Shown piece by piece: positions 8,425 to 17,684 of a DNA stretch of 64,000 nt (its first letter is position 1; every line of letters starts with the position of its first letter). This DNA comes from JAJYSO01 sp964495935. GTDB lineage: Bacteria > Bacteroidota > Bacteroidia > Flavobacteriales > Flavobacteriaceae. The notes under the pieces were generated by a model. That model had not been told where the DNA came from, did not search any database, and saw nothing but the letters and a program-made list of their open reading frames with translations. The stretch spans positions 62,001-126,000 of the forward strand of contig CAZBXQ010000001.1 of the NCBI GenBank assembly GCA_964495935.1. The letters run 5' to 3'. The translations under genes and the position numbers were made by a program.

Positions 8425-11271
8425 TTATAAATAATCCTCAACGGGAGGACAAGTACACATTAAATTACGATCTCCATAAACATCATCCACTCTTCGCACA
8501 CTCGGCCAGAATTTATTTTCTTTTACATAGGCGACAGGGTAAGCGGCTTGACTTCTGGAATATGAAAAATCCCAGGTATCTGCAGTCAATAGCTCCAGAG
8601 TATGGGGGGCATTTTTAAGCACATTATTATCGGTTTCTTCTTTCGATACTTCCTCAATTTCCTTTTTAATCGACAACAGTGCCTCTGAAAACCGATCCAG
8701 TTCTGCCTTGCTTTCACTTTCGGTCGGCTCAATCATCAGCGTTCCCACCACCGGGAAAGACATGGTCGGCGCGTGGAATCCATAATCTATTAAACGCTTG
8801 GCAATATCAATAACCTCAACTCCTCGATCTTTAAATTCCCGACAGTCCAGAATCATCTCATGAGCCACCCGCCCATTTTCTCCGGAATATAAAGTGGTGT
8901 ATTCGACCCCCAAACGAGCACGCAAATAATTGGCATTTAAGATAGCCATTTCAGTTGCTTCTTCCAGGCCTTTTTGCCCCAACATCGTGATATAACCATA
9001 CGAAATCAAACACACTAATGCAGAACCATAAGGGGCTGCAGAAATCGAAGCTAAACGCTCTTCCCCGCCGGTCTCTACAATAGCATTGGAAGGTAGGAAA
9101 GGCTTCAGATGCTCGGCCACACAGATAGGTCCGACCCCCGGTCCTCCTCCTCCATGCGGAATAGCAAAGGTTTTATGCAAGTTTAAATGGCACACATCGG
9201 CTCCAATCTTTCCCGGATTCGTATAGCCTACCTGAGCATTCATATTGGCTCCATCCAAATATACCTGCCCCCCGTGATCATGGACGATATCCACGATTTT
9301 TCGAATAGAAGATTCAAAAACCCCATGTGTCGATGGATAAGTAACCATTAAGGCCGCCAGCTTGTCTTTGTGTTTTTCGGCTTGCTTCTGCAAGTCTTCT
9401 ACATCGATATTTCCTTCTTCGGTAGATTTTACAACCACTACCTTCATGCCCGCCATCGTTGCGCTGGCAGGATTTGTTCCATGTGCAGAGGCGGGAATCA
9501 AACACACCTTGCGATGCGCATTCCCGCGGGTTTCATGATAGGAGCGAATCATCATCAATCCGGCAAACTCGCCTTGCGCCCCCGAATTGGGCTGTAACGA
9601 GGTAGCCGCCAAACCGGTAATCACACTCAGTTGTTTCTCTAAACCGGCAATCATCTCCTGATATCCCTGCGCTTGATCAAAAGGTACAAAGGGGTGGATA
9701 TTGCCCCACTGCGGATTACTGATAGCCAGCATTTCTGAAGCCGCATTTAATTTCATCGTACAGGAGCCCAAAGCAATCATAGCATGAGTCAACGATAAGT
9801 CTTTGCGCTCCAGTTTTTTGATATACCGCATCAGCTCCGTTTCTGACCGATAACTATTAAATACCGGATGCGTGAGAAATTCTGTCGTTCGGGCTACCGG
9901 AGATCCTTCCAGGATATCCTTTTTCTGTCGTCGAACTTTTATACTTCCTCGCTCGGCCACCATCCCGAAGACCGACAGGATGTTATTCAGATCATTTTCA
10001 GTTGTTGTTTCGTTTAAAGAAATCGAAACCGTATGTGCATCAGGATAGTAAAAGTTAATTTCATTCCCTTCGGCAATATCCCGTACTTTAGCTGCATCTG
10101 CTTTAACGGCGAGAGTATCAAAATAAGAAGTATTCATTTGTTCAAATCCCAACCTCTCTAATGCAGCGGCTAAATCTGTTGCGGCATGATGCACTTTATC
10201 AGCGATATAAGACAATCCTTCGGGCCCGTGATATACCGCATACATTCCTGCCATAACGGCCAAGAGTACCTGAGCCGTACAAATATTGGAAGTTGCCCGA
10301 GCCCGTTTGATATGTTGCTCACGGGTTTGCAAAGCCATACGCAAAGCAAATTTCCCCTCAATATCCCGGGTCACTCCGATGATCCGGCCGGGAACATGGC
10401 GTTTATACTCATTTTTGGTCGCAAAATAGGCCGCATGGGGCCCTCCATATCCCATCGGCACCCCAAATCGCTGCGTGGTTCCTACCACTACATCGGCTCC
10501 CAAGTCTCCGGGAGCCCGTAATTTGACCAAGCTTAAAATGTCGGCTGCTACCGCCACTTTAATATCATTTGCGTTGGCAGTGGCGATAAAATCAGCATAA
10601 TCATAAACCTGACCTGTTTTTCCAGGATACTGCAACAACGCCCCAAAATACTCCTCAGAAAAATCAAACTCCCGGTGATTTCCGATTTGCAAATCGATAT
10701 CCAGAGGCCTCGATCGTGTTTTTAACACCTCAAGAGTTTGTGGCAGCACCTCCTCGGAAACAAAAAATTTATTGGCCTTTGCCTTCTTTTTGGCTCGGGT
10801 ACGAACCGCATGTAGCATCGTCATGGCTTCCGCCGCCGCAGTTGCTTCATCTAATAATGACGCATTGGCCAATTCCAACCCGGTAAGATCACTCACCATA
10901 GTCTGAAAATTTAACAAAGCTTCCAGACGACCCTGAGAAATTTCTGCCTGATACGGGGTGTAGGCCGTGTACCAACCCGGGTTTTCCAAAATATTACGTT
11001 GAATGGCAGCCGGCAATATAGTGGGGTGATATCCTAATCCGATATACGTTTTAAAGCGTTTATTCTTTTGTCCCAAATCGTGGATATGCTCGGCAAATTC
11101 CTGCTCAGAGAGCCCTTCCGGGAGATCGAGTCTTTTCGTCAAACGAATGTCGTCGGGAATTGTTTCTTCCATCAATCGAGCCATAGAATCTACCCCAACG
11201 GTCTTTAGCATTTCCGGGATATTTTTCGGGCGTGGTCCAATATGTCTTAACGCAAAAGAATCTGTATTCAT
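8425..11271 (-). CDS. gcvP: Glycine dehydrogenase (decarboxylating), P protein
   Basis: A 948-residue PLP enzyme, the full-length homodimeric type with N- and C-terminal halves fused. It decarboxylates glycine and passes the aminomethyl group to lipoyl-GcvH in the glycine cleavage system. The PLP lysine lies in LNLHKTFAIPHGGGGPG near residue 698. The N-terminus FALRHIGPR and the C-terminal DVYGDRNLMCTCPP are typical. GcvT and GcvH are not next to it, as is common in Bacteroidota, where gcvP is often alone. A terminator follows directly. The upstream 400 bases hold no clear TAnnTTTG element. Confidence 0.96.
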   Translation of the reverse strand: MNTDSFALRHIGPRPKNIPEMLKTVGVDSMARLMEETIPDDIRLTKRLDLPEGLSEQEFAEHIHDLGQKNKRFKTYIGLGYHPTILPAAIQRNILENPGWYTAYTPYQAEISQGRLEALLNFQTMVSDLTGLELANASLLDEATAAAEAMTMLHAVRTRAKKKAKANKFFVSEEVLPQTLEVLKTRSRPLDIDLQIGNHREFDFSEEYFGALLQYPGKTGQVYDYADFIATANANDIKVAVAADILSLVKLRAPGDLGADVVVGTTQRFGVPMGYGGPHAAYFATKNEYKRHVPGRIIGVTRDIEGKFALRMALQTREQHIKRARATSNICTAQVLLAVMAGMYAVYHGPEGLSYIADKVHHAATDLAAALERLGFEQMNTSYFDTLAVKADAAKVRDIAEGNEINFYYPDAHTVSISLNETTTENDLNNILSVFGMVAERGSIKVRRQKKDILEGSPVARTTEFLTHPVFNSYRSETELMRYIKKLERKDLSLTHAMIALGSCTMKLNAASEMLAISNPQWGNIHPFVPFDQAQGYQEMIAGLEKQLSVITGLAATSLQPNSGAQGEFAGLMMIRSYHETRGNAHRKVCLIPASAHGTNPASATMAGMKVVVVKSTEEGNIDVEDLQKQAEKHKDKLAALMVTYPSTHGVFESSIRKIVDIVHDHGGQVYLDGANMNAQVGYTNPGKIGADVCHLNLHKTFAIPHGGGGPGVGPICVAEHLKPFLPSNAIVETGGEERLASISAAPYGSALVCLISYGYITMLGQKGLEEATEMAILNANYLRARLGVEYTTLYSGENGRVAHEMILDCREFKDRGVEVIDIAKRLIDYGFHAPTMSFPVVGTLMIEPTESESKAELDRFSEALLSIKKEIEEVSKEETDNNVLKNAPHTLELLTADTWDFSYSRSQAAYPVAYVKENKFWPSVRRVDDVYGDRNLMCTCPPVEDYL

Positions 11272-11681
11272 TTTTTTCTTATTTTGATACGATTTAGTGC
11301 TATAAATTAAAAAACGATATTCCTTTCTAATGTTTTCAAATTCATATCATTAAAACTCGTATATAAATTTATATGGTGTCCTGTTATCCAAGTAAAAATT
11401 AAAGTAGAATTAAGGCTGACAAAAATAAACTTTTATCCCGACTTTCCCGCTTTTTTACAAGGTATTCAATAATCCCTCCAAAACTCTTTAACAAGTTATG
11501 ACCCACACTCCAAAACCCCGTATAGATAGAACTAAAATCCAATCTGATGACGGACTCACACAGTCGCTCGCTCCGGCTCAAAAACTTACTGCCCCGCATA
11601 TTTCGTGAATCTTAAAAAAGCAGAAACAATTTCTCGATTCTTTAATCCCGTATTCCGTATATTGAGCCAAGATTTGATACT
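11272..11681. other. Intergenic stretch, no supported gene
   Basis: The divergent gap between gcvP and the UbiA-like gene. A 66-codon minus-strand frame (11399-11599) has no recognisable motif and no promoter. I see no tRNA, terminator or strong palindrome. Confidence 0.5.
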
Positions 11682-12500
11682 ATGAAATGGATTACGTCCC
11701 TTTTCCGATTTTATATCAATAGCAGCATACACGTAACATTGGCAATATGTGCATTGGCCGGAATCACCTTTATAACCACCGATATTCCTCTAAATTTCTG
11801 GTTCTTTGCCTTTCTTTTTTCGGCTTCAATAACCGGCTATAATTTTGTAAAATATGCGGGATATGCCAAGTTCCACCACCGCAGTTTAACCAAACAATTG
11901 AGAAGCATACAGATTTTTTCTTTATTCTCCTTCATCTTTCTAATTGTAGCCACGTTAAAGCAATCTCTACACTTTATCATCGATGCGGGGCTATTGGGAA
12001 TCTTTACACTTTTATATGCTCTCCCCTTTCTCCCCAATCACACTACCTTACGCCGCCTTAAGATTATAAAAATTGTGGTTATCGCAGTCGTTTGGGGCGT
12101 TGCCACAGCGGGTCTCCCCGTGATTGACAAAACGGATTTTAGTTTTACGACCGGACTTCGCATTTTTAATTACGGCCTTTTTGTACTGGCCATTATTATC
12201 CCTTTTGAAATTCGGGATCTTACATTTGACGATCCGGATCTCGGCACCTTACCTCAATTGGTGGGAATCCAAAAAGCCAAAAATCTGGGGTATTTACTCC
12301 TGCTCCTTTTTATGGGAACAGGATTCCTTTTACCCTTATCAGGATACGAATTAACGGCCAATATCGGCATTGCTCTTCTCGCTGGTTTTTGCATAAAATC
12401 ATCCACCATAAACCAGCCTCCTTATTTTGCCTCTTTCGGGGTCGAAAGCCTTCCTATTGTCTGGCTGCTCTTACGTCTTTTAGCAAAGAGCATCGCTTAA
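11682..12500 (+). CDS. UbiA-superfamily-like integral membrane protein
   Basis: A 272-residue protein with about eight to nine hydrophobic helices. The segment PFEIRDLTFDDPDLGTLPQL near residues 178-197 resembles the second aspartate-rich motif of UbiA prenyltransferases (RDxxDxxxDxxxGxxT). The usual first motif (NDxxDxxxD) is not intact: the equivalent place reads NFVKYAGYAKFHHRS. The protein could be a diverged aromatic prenyltransferase or a non-catalytic relative. Neighbours (gcvP, gltX) give no pathway hint. The function is not assigned; the superfamily call is moderate. Confidence 0.55.
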   Translation: MKWITSLFRFYINSSIHVTLAICALAGITFITTDIPLNFWFFAFLFSASITGYNFVKYAGYAKFHHRSLTKQLRSIQIFSLFSFIFLIVATLKQSLHFIIDAGLLGIFTLLYALPFLPNHTTLRRLKIIKIVVIAVVWGVATAGLPVIDKTDFSFTTGLRIFNYGLFVLAIIIPFEIRDLTFDDPDLGTLPQLVGIQKAKNLGYLLLLLFMGTGFLLPLSGYELTANIGIALLAGFCIKSSTINQPPYFASFGVESLPIVWLLLRLLAKSIA

Positions 12501-12555
12501 ATCTGCTTCTATAAATTCCTTTTTAAAACCCCTTTTTCTTTCCTTATAAGAAGAG

Positions 12556-12563
12556 TATCTTTG
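12556..12563 (+). promoter_or_regulatory. -7 element for gltX (TATCTTTG)
   Basis: A perfect TAnnTTTG, 17 bases before the gltX ATG at 12580, implying a very short leader. No clear -33 TTG. Confidence 0.65.
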
Positions 12564-12579
12564 CAAAAAGATTATAATT

Positions 12580-14103
12580 ATGGCATCTTCCGTACGTGTT
12601 CGTTTTGCTCCCAGCCCCACGGGGCCTTTACATATTGGAGGGCTGCGAACCGCCTTATACAATTATTTATTCGCAAAAAAACACGGGGGGACTTTTGTTC
12701 TCCGCATTGAGGACACCGATCAGAAACGATTTGTAGAAGGAGCCGAGGCCTATATCAAAGAAGCGTTGGACTGGTGTCACATCCCGTATGATGAAGGGCC
12801 GGAGAAAGACGGCGGCTATGGTCCCTACCATCAAAGTGACCGGCGCAAAATTTACAAAGACTATGTCGATCGATTACTCGCCTCAAAACAGGCTTATTAT
12901 GCTTTTGACACGCCGGAAGAATTAGCCGATCTTCGTGAAGAATACGGGAAAGCGGGAAAAACTTTCAGTTACAATTGGGAAACCCGTAATCAACTCAACA
13001 ATGCGGTTGCATTATCTGAAGAACAAGTTCAACAAAAACTGGATCGCGGAGACCCTTATGTCATTCGGTTTAAACCACCGCGAAATCAGGAAATAGCCAT
13101 GCACGATTTGGTACGGGGAGAAATTACCGTGAATACCCATTCGGTGGATGACAAAGTTCTGTATAAAAGTGACGGCTTGCCCACTTATCACATGGCCAAT
13201 ATTATCGATGATCACGCGATGGAAATCAGTCATGTCATACGCGGGGAAGAATGGCTTCCTTCTATGGCTCTGCATATTTTACTCTATAAAGCCTTTGGGT
13301 GGGAAGCTCCAAAATATGCCCATCTTCCGCTTATTTTAAAACCTACCGGAAAAGGGAAATTGAGCAAACGCGATGGTGATAAATTAGGTTTCCCCGTTTT
13401 TCCACTGGAATGGACCAACCCAAAAACCGGAGACCGCGCCGCCGGATATCGCGAAGACGGCTACCTGCCGGAAGCGGTTATTAACATGTTGGCCTTCTTG
13501 GGCTGGAATCCCGGGCAGGGTTCAGAACAAGAAATTTTCTCGCTCGAAGAACTGGTAGAAGCCTTCAGTTTTGAACAAGTCTCTAAAAGTGGAGCCAAAT
13601 TTGACTTTGAAAAGACAAAATGGTTTCAGCATCATTATTTTCAAGAAGCCGACAATCATCAAATCGTAAACGATTTTGCCAAAATCCTCGACAAAAAAGG
13701 TTATCAACCTGCTGTTGAATTCATCGAAAAGGTGGTGGAAACCGTAAAAGAGCGGGCTACTTTTGTAGAGGACTTGTGGGATTTGAGCAATTTCTTTTTT
13801 GAAGCTCCTCAAACCTTCGATAAAAAAGGACAGAAAAAAGGCTGGAAAAAGGAAACTCCGGAAATTATACGAAACGTACGATCAATCCTTTCTAAAACCG
13901 AAATTTTTTCCCGAGATCATCTCGAAAACCAAATTAAATCGTGGATTACGGAACAAGAGATAGGCTTTGGAAAGGTGATGATGCCCCTTCGACTGCTCAT
14001 CGTCGGTAAAATGAAAGGGCCCGATCTCTTTGAAATCCTGTCATTAATCGGCCAGGAAGAAACCCTCGCGCGTATTGATTATGCATTAAAAACACTGCCT
14101 TGA
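12580..14103 (+). CDS. gltX: Glutamyl-tRNA synthetase
   Basis: A 507-residue class I aminoacyl-tRNA synthetase that charges tRNA-Glu in the cytoplasm. The HIGH signature lies in PSPTGPLHIGGLRTALYNY (from residue 11) and the KMSKS-like loop is KLSKRDG near residue 260. The C-terminal anticodon-binding region is complete. Whether it is discriminating, or also charges tRNA-Gln, cannot be decided here. It carries its own -7 element 17 bases upstream of ATG. The following gene has its own -7 element too. Confidence 0.96.
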   Translation: MASSVRVRFAPSPTGPLHIGGLRTALYNYLFAKKHGGTFVLRIEDTDQKRFVEGAEAYIKEALDWCHIPYDEGPEKDGGYGPYHQSDRRKIYKDYVDRLLASKQAYYAFDTPEELADLREEYGKAGKTFSYNWETRNQLNNAVALSEEQVQQKLDRGDPYVIRFKPPRNQEIAMHDLVRGEITVNTHSVDDKVLYKSDGLPTYHMANIIDDHAMEISHVIRGEEWLPSMALHILLYKAFGWEAPKYAHLPLILKPTGKGKLSKRDGDKLGFPVFPLEWTNPKTGDRAAGYREDGYLPEAVINMLAFLGWNPGQGSEQEIFSLEELVEAFSFEQVSKSGAKFDFEKTKWFQHHYFQEADNHQIVNDFAKILDKKGYQPAVEFIEKVVETVKERATFVEDLWDLSNFFFEAPQTFDKKGQKKGWKKETPEIIRNVRSILSKTEIFSRDHLENQIKSWITEQEIGFGKVMMPLRLLIVGKMKGPDLFEILSLIGQEETLARIDYALKTLP

Positions 14104-14240
14104 TCCTAAATTCGAAAGGAGAATAATCGCTATCGGGAAAGGAAAGGTGGCCAGATTTACATTTCCGAATATTGTTAATTTCCTGTTGATATTCTCACGA
14201 AATTTTAGACTTTTAACGGAGCCAAAACCAAAAAAGAAGT

Positions 14241-14248
14241 TATATTTG
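14241..14248 (+). promoter_or_regulatory. -7 element for the HU/SPOR gene (TATATTTG), almost touching the ATG
   Basis: A perfect TAnnTTTG ends five bases before ATG 14253. With the usual offset the mRNA would begin at or within a few bases of the start codon, so translation would be leaderless or nearly so. Confidence 0.6.
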
Positions 14249-14252
14249 TTGT

Positions 14253-15236
14253 ATGCGAATAACTGAATACATAGAAGCCCTATTATATCGATATGAATGT
14301 GTGGTGCTCCCCAAATTTGGTGCTTTTCTGGCCAAGCGGATTCCGGCGCGAATTGATTCCACCACCAACACTTTTTATCCACCGGAAAAAGCAGTTTCAT
14401 TTAACCGACAGTTACAGGAAAACGACGGGCTTTTAACTCAATATATCGCCAGAGCCGAAGAGATTTCTTACGACCAAGCCGTACAAAAGATCTATCAGTT
14501 CGTTCAGGAATTGCGAAACGCATTGGATTCCGGGGAACAGGTTTCCATTGGAACCGTGGGCTACTTCTATACTCAGGCGGATAAAATCCTCTTCCAACCC
14601 TCCCGTAAAAACAATTACCTCACGGAAGCCTTCGGGACAACCTCATTTATCTCTAAACCGATTCTAAGAGCGCAAGATGGCCTTATAACCAATCCCGAAG
14701 AAACCGATGAAGGACTTAAGAATATTGAGATTTTTACCGAAGAAAGCGTAGAACAAGAAGTCCTTACCCTGAACCCCAAAACCAAAAGTCGCCCCAACTA
14801 CTGGAAATATGCTGCTATCGGGGTTGTTACAATCGGACTGGGAGGACTCCTCTCCTTAGGATGGTATTCCAATCAAGTAAAATCCTATAATAAAATAGCA
14901 CAACAAAAAGCCGAGCAGCAAATTGAGTCTCAAATCCAACAAGCTACTTTTATTTTAGACGAGCCTTTACCGCTGCATACGTTTAAAGTCAATACGCCCA
15001 AAGCCAAAGGAAATTACCACATTGTAGCCGGGGCATTCCGGGAGAAAGCAAATGCCGAAAAACAATTGAAGGAGCTTAAAAAGAAAGGTTTTAGACCCCA
15101 TTATATAGGTTCCAATAAATATGGTCTCCATCAAGTGGTATATGAAAGTTTTACCAATCGAACAGAAGCCATTCAGGCATTGCGTAATATTCGAAAGAAC
15201 AATCCCAACGCCTGGATATTAGTCAAAGAGTTATAA
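14253..15236 (+). CDS. HU-domain plus SPOR-domain envelope protein (CCDC81-like prokaryotic HU)
   Basis: A 327-residue protein. Residues 1-140 (MRITEYIEALLYRYECVVLPKFGAFLA) resemble the paired HU-like domains found at the N-terminus of Bacteroidota SPOR proteins. A single membrane helix (YAAIGVVTIGLGGLLSLGW) is near residues 185-204. A SPOR peptidoglycan-binding domain (NYHIVAGAFREKANAEKQL) covers about 253-327. The predicted topology is N-terminus in the cytoplasm and SPOR in the periplasm, so it could link the division or cell-wall machinery to a cytoplasmic partner. ATG 14253 fits the family start. It lies between gltX and a thioesterase, each with its own -7 element. Confidence 0.82.
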   Translation: MRITEYIEALLYRYECVVLPKFGAFLAKRIPARIDSTTNTFYPPEKAVSFNRQLQENDGLLTQYIARAEEISYDQAVQKIYQFVQELRNALDSGEQVSIGTVGYFYTQADKILFQPSRKNNYLTEAFGTTSFISKPILRAQDGLITNPEETDEGLKNIEIFTEESVEQEVLTLNPKTKSRPNYWKYAAIGVVTIGLGGLLSLGWYSNQVKSYNKIAQQKAEQQIESQIQQATFILDEPLPLHTFKVNTPKAKGNYHIVAGAFREKANAEKQLKELKKKGFRPHYIGSNKYGLHQVVYESFTNRTEAIQALRNIRKNNPNAWILVKEL

Positions 15237-15261
15237 CCTGATTTTACCCACTGTTTTTACC

Positions 15262-15269
15262 TATCTTTG
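15262..15269 (+). promoter_or_regulatory. -7 element for the thioesterase gene (TATCTTTG)
   Basis: A perfect TAnnTTTG, 11 bases before ATG 15280 and 25 bases after the preceding stop codon. Confidence 0.6.
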
Positions 15270-15279
15270 GCAAAAAAAC

Positions 15280-15807
15280 ATGAATTTTAAGTACCCTAAG
15301 GAATCTTTGGCGGTTGTCACCGATTTAATCCTACCCGGAGAAACCAATCCGATTAATAATCTTTTTGGCGGAGAGCTATTGGCCCGCATGGATCGTATTG
15401 CCAGTATTTCTGCCGGCCGGCATTGTCGAAGACATGTCGTTACGGCCTCGGTCAATCACGTTGCTTTTCAGAAACCCATTCCCTTAGGAAGTATCATCAC
15501 TATTGAAGCCAAAGTCTCCCGTGCCTTTCGAACTTCTATGGAGGTCTATATTGAAGTTTTTATGGAAGACCGGATTAACGGAGAACGCACGCGGGTAAAC
15601 GATGCCATTTATACTTTTGTTGCCGTCGATGAATACGGTATTCCCGTGCAAATTCCCGAAATCAAACCGGAAACAGCCATTGAAAAAGAGCGTTATGATG
15701 CGGCTCTTCGGCGTCGTGAACTCAGTCTGGTATTGGCCGGAAAAATGAAACCTCACGAGGCCACCAACCTTAAAGCTATTTTCCAAGAGGGAAACGTCCA
15801 AAAATAA
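15280..15807 (+). CDS. Hotdog-fold acyl-CoA thioesterase (YciA/BACH type)
   Basis: A 175-residue cytoplasmic hotdog protein predicted to hydrolyse acyl-CoA esters. The segment PGETNPINNLFGGELLARMDRIASISAGRH carries the Asn/Gly-Gly pattern and the aspartate of the acyl-CoA hydrolase group, and the following strand (VVTASVNHVAFQKPIPLGS) is typical. Chain-length preference cannot be predicted. A short leader with its own -7 element suggests independent expression from the HU/SPOR gene upstream. Confidence 0.87.
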   Translation: MNFKYPKESLAVVTDLILPGETNPINNLFGGELLARMDRIASISAGRHCRRHVVTASVNHVAFQKPIPLGSIITIEAKVSRAFRTSMEVYIEVFMEDRINGERTRVNDAIYTFVAVDEYGIPVQIPEIKPETAIEKERYDAALRRRELSLVLAGKMKPHEATNLKAIFQEGNVQK

Positions 15808-16200
15808 ATGTCAAAAAATTATTGAAAATCGAGTTGGCAATCAGGGATTCTTATCGGTGTAAATTCCACAGTAATGACCTCCCCCTATATCACAGCATCA
15901 GATTTTGAATAAATTGCTCGTGTCTCGCAATTTTCCAGACAATAAAAATAATCGTTGGGGGATTTTTAACCGGGCCTCATGCCCCACCAAGTTGGAGAGA
16001 ATAACACGGAGGATGGCAGTCTTATAATAAACTCCGCGAACCTCGGCGGACTCTCTGTGAGTTCCGCGGTTAAAAAAGCGTGCGTTTTGAATAGGGTGTT
16101 TAGAGGATTGGTTTTGTGTGCTTTGATTGGTCTCCCTATCCTATCACTCTGAGTAATGATTGTCCACCCATCGAGACAAAGGTTTTTAAAACAATACTTC
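15808..16200. other. Intergenic stretch with one repeat-like element
   Basis: The gap between two convergent genes. Only the GC-rich repeat-like element at 16030-16077 stands out; no coding region or RNA gene is supported. Confidence 0.5.
16030..16077 (+). repeat. Dispersed GC-rich repeat-like element (CTCCGCG...GTTAAAAA type)
   Basis: An AACTCCGCGAACCTC block and a GAGTTCCGCGGTTAAAAAA block form an imperfect inverted pair. The wording matches a family of dispersed CTCCGYGAACCTC / GTTAAAAA sequences that I recall from many bacterial genomes, often next to GxxExxY genes. No such gene is visible here. Classification is by recollection only. Confidence 0.35.
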
Positions 16201-17538
16201 TTAAATTCCTGTATAATTACGGGGCGTAATGGCTCGGAGTTCCTCCTTAATAGATTCCTTAATCTCAAGTTGATCAATAAATTTCTCCATACTCTCCTCT
16301 GTAATATGGGTATCCGTACGGGTGAGCTCTTTTAATGCTTCATAGGGATTAGGATAACCTTCCCGGCGCAAGATGGTTTGAAGGGCTTCTGCCACTACCG
16401 CCCAGTTTTGATCCAAATCGGCAAGAATTTTGGGTTCATTGAGCACTAATTTATTCAGTCCCTTTAAAGTAGATTGAAAAGCAATCACACTATGAGCAAT
16501 GGGCACGCCGACATTCCGTAACACCGTACTATCACTAAGATCCCGCTGTAACCGGCTCACGGGAAGCTTGGCTGCCAAGTGTCCAAAAAGAGCATTGGCC
16601 AGTCCTACGTTCCCTTCGCTATTTTCAAAATCGATAGGGTTGACTTTATGCGGCATGGTCGAAGACCCTACTTCGCCCTTTTTGATTTTTTGCTTAAAAT
16701 ACTCCATCGAAATATACGTCCACATATCTCGATCCAAATCTTTAATAATGGAATTGATCCGTTTCATCCCGTCAAAAATTCCGGCCAGGTGATCGTAATG
16801 TTCAATCTGTGTGGTGGGGAAGGAGTGTTTGAGCTCCAGTGTTCCCTGGACAAACCGATGTCCAAATTCCAACCAGTCGATATCCGGATAAGCCACATGA
16901 TGCGCATTATAATTCCCGGTAGCACCACCAAATTTTGCTGCAATCGGGGTATAATTCAAACGTTCAATTTGCTCCTGAAGGCGTACCTCAAAAACCTTAA
17001 TCTCCTTTCCCAAAAGTGTGGGAGAAGCCGGTTGCCCGTGAGTTCGGGCCAGCATCGGAATATTCTCCCACATCAGCTGAAGATCTTCGAGTTTATCGGT
17101 CACCTTTTTCAATTGTGGAAAATACACCTGTGTTACCGCATCTTTTAAAGCCAAGGGAATAGCCGTGTTATTGATGTCTTGCGAGGTCAGGCCAAAATGG
17201 ATATACTCTTTATAGGCCGAGAGTCCGAGTCGTTCAAACTGATTCTTGATAAAATATTCCACCGCTTTTACATCGTGGTTGGTCACCTCCTCGATCTCTT
17301 TAATCTGAAGTGCGTCTTTATGGGAAAACTCCCGATACAATTTTCGCAGGTGCTTAAACTTCTCCCGATCCACCCCCTCCAACTGTGGCAGGGGAATCTC
17401 ACAAAGCGCAATAAAATATTCAATCTCGACCTTTAACCGATAATGGATAAAGGCCTGCTCACTAAAATAATTGGCCAAGTCTCGGGTTTTGGACCGATAC
17501 CGACCGTCAATGGGAGAAATCGCTTCTAAGGGATGCAT
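16201..17538 (-). CDS. purB: Adenylosuccinate lyase
   Basis: A 445-residue member of the fumarase/aspartase superfamily. It splits SAICAR and adenylosuccinate, releasing fumarate, in purine synthesis. The signature SSTMPHKVNPIDFEN lies near residue 291 and the N-terminus MHPLEAISPIDGRYRSKT is that of the E. coli-like PurB group. The conserved HGQPASPT segment (near 165) holds a catalytic histidine. A perfect -7 element about 100 bases upstream gives a fairly long leader. No other pur genes are adjacent. Confidence 0.95.
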   Translation of the reverse strand: MHPLEAISPIDGRYRSKTRDLANYFSEQAFIHYRLKVEIEYFIALCEIPLPQLEGVDREKFKHLRKLYREFSHKDALQIKEIEEVTNHDVKAVEYFIKNQFERLGLSAYKEYIHFGLTSQDINNTAIPLALKDAVTQVYFPQLKKVTDKLEDLQLMWENIPMLARTHGQPASPTLLGKEIKVFEVRLQEQIERLNYTPIAAKFGGATGNYNAHHVAYPDIDWLEFGHRFVQGTLELKHSFPTTQIEHYDHLAGIFDGMKRINSIIKDLDRDMWTYISMEYFKQKIKKGEVGSSTMPHKVNPIDFENSEGNVGLANALFGHLAAKLPVSRLQRDLSDSTVLRNVGVPIAHSVIAFQSTLKGLNKLVLNEPKILADLDQNWAVVAEALQTILRREGYPNPYEALKELTRTDTHITEESMEKFIDQLEIKESIKEELRAITPRNYTGI

Positions 17539-17640
17539 TAGGATGAGTTTTGAATAGTTGGTTTTAATGAATTATAAAATTTCGCCGGCCTCAGCAATCT
17601 TCTTAAAATGTAAAGAAGCCGTTACTGTCTTCGAAGTGAA

Positions 17641-17648
17641 CAAAGATA
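17641..17648 (-). promoter_or_regulatory. -7 element for purB (TATCTTTG)
   Basis: A minus-strand TATCTTTG, about 103 bases upstream of the purB ATG. The resulting leader contains a small CTTCTT/AAGAAG hairpin; no known purine riboswitch pattern was seen. Confidence 0.5.
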
Positions 17649-17684
17649 AAGAAGACTTGTAAAATTCAGCAGGTCGATTAGTTA

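Noticed and set aside
11399..11599. A 66-codon minus-strand frame between gcvP and the UbiA-like gene
   Set aside because: No family resemblance, no -7 element and no hydrophobic signal; treated as chance.
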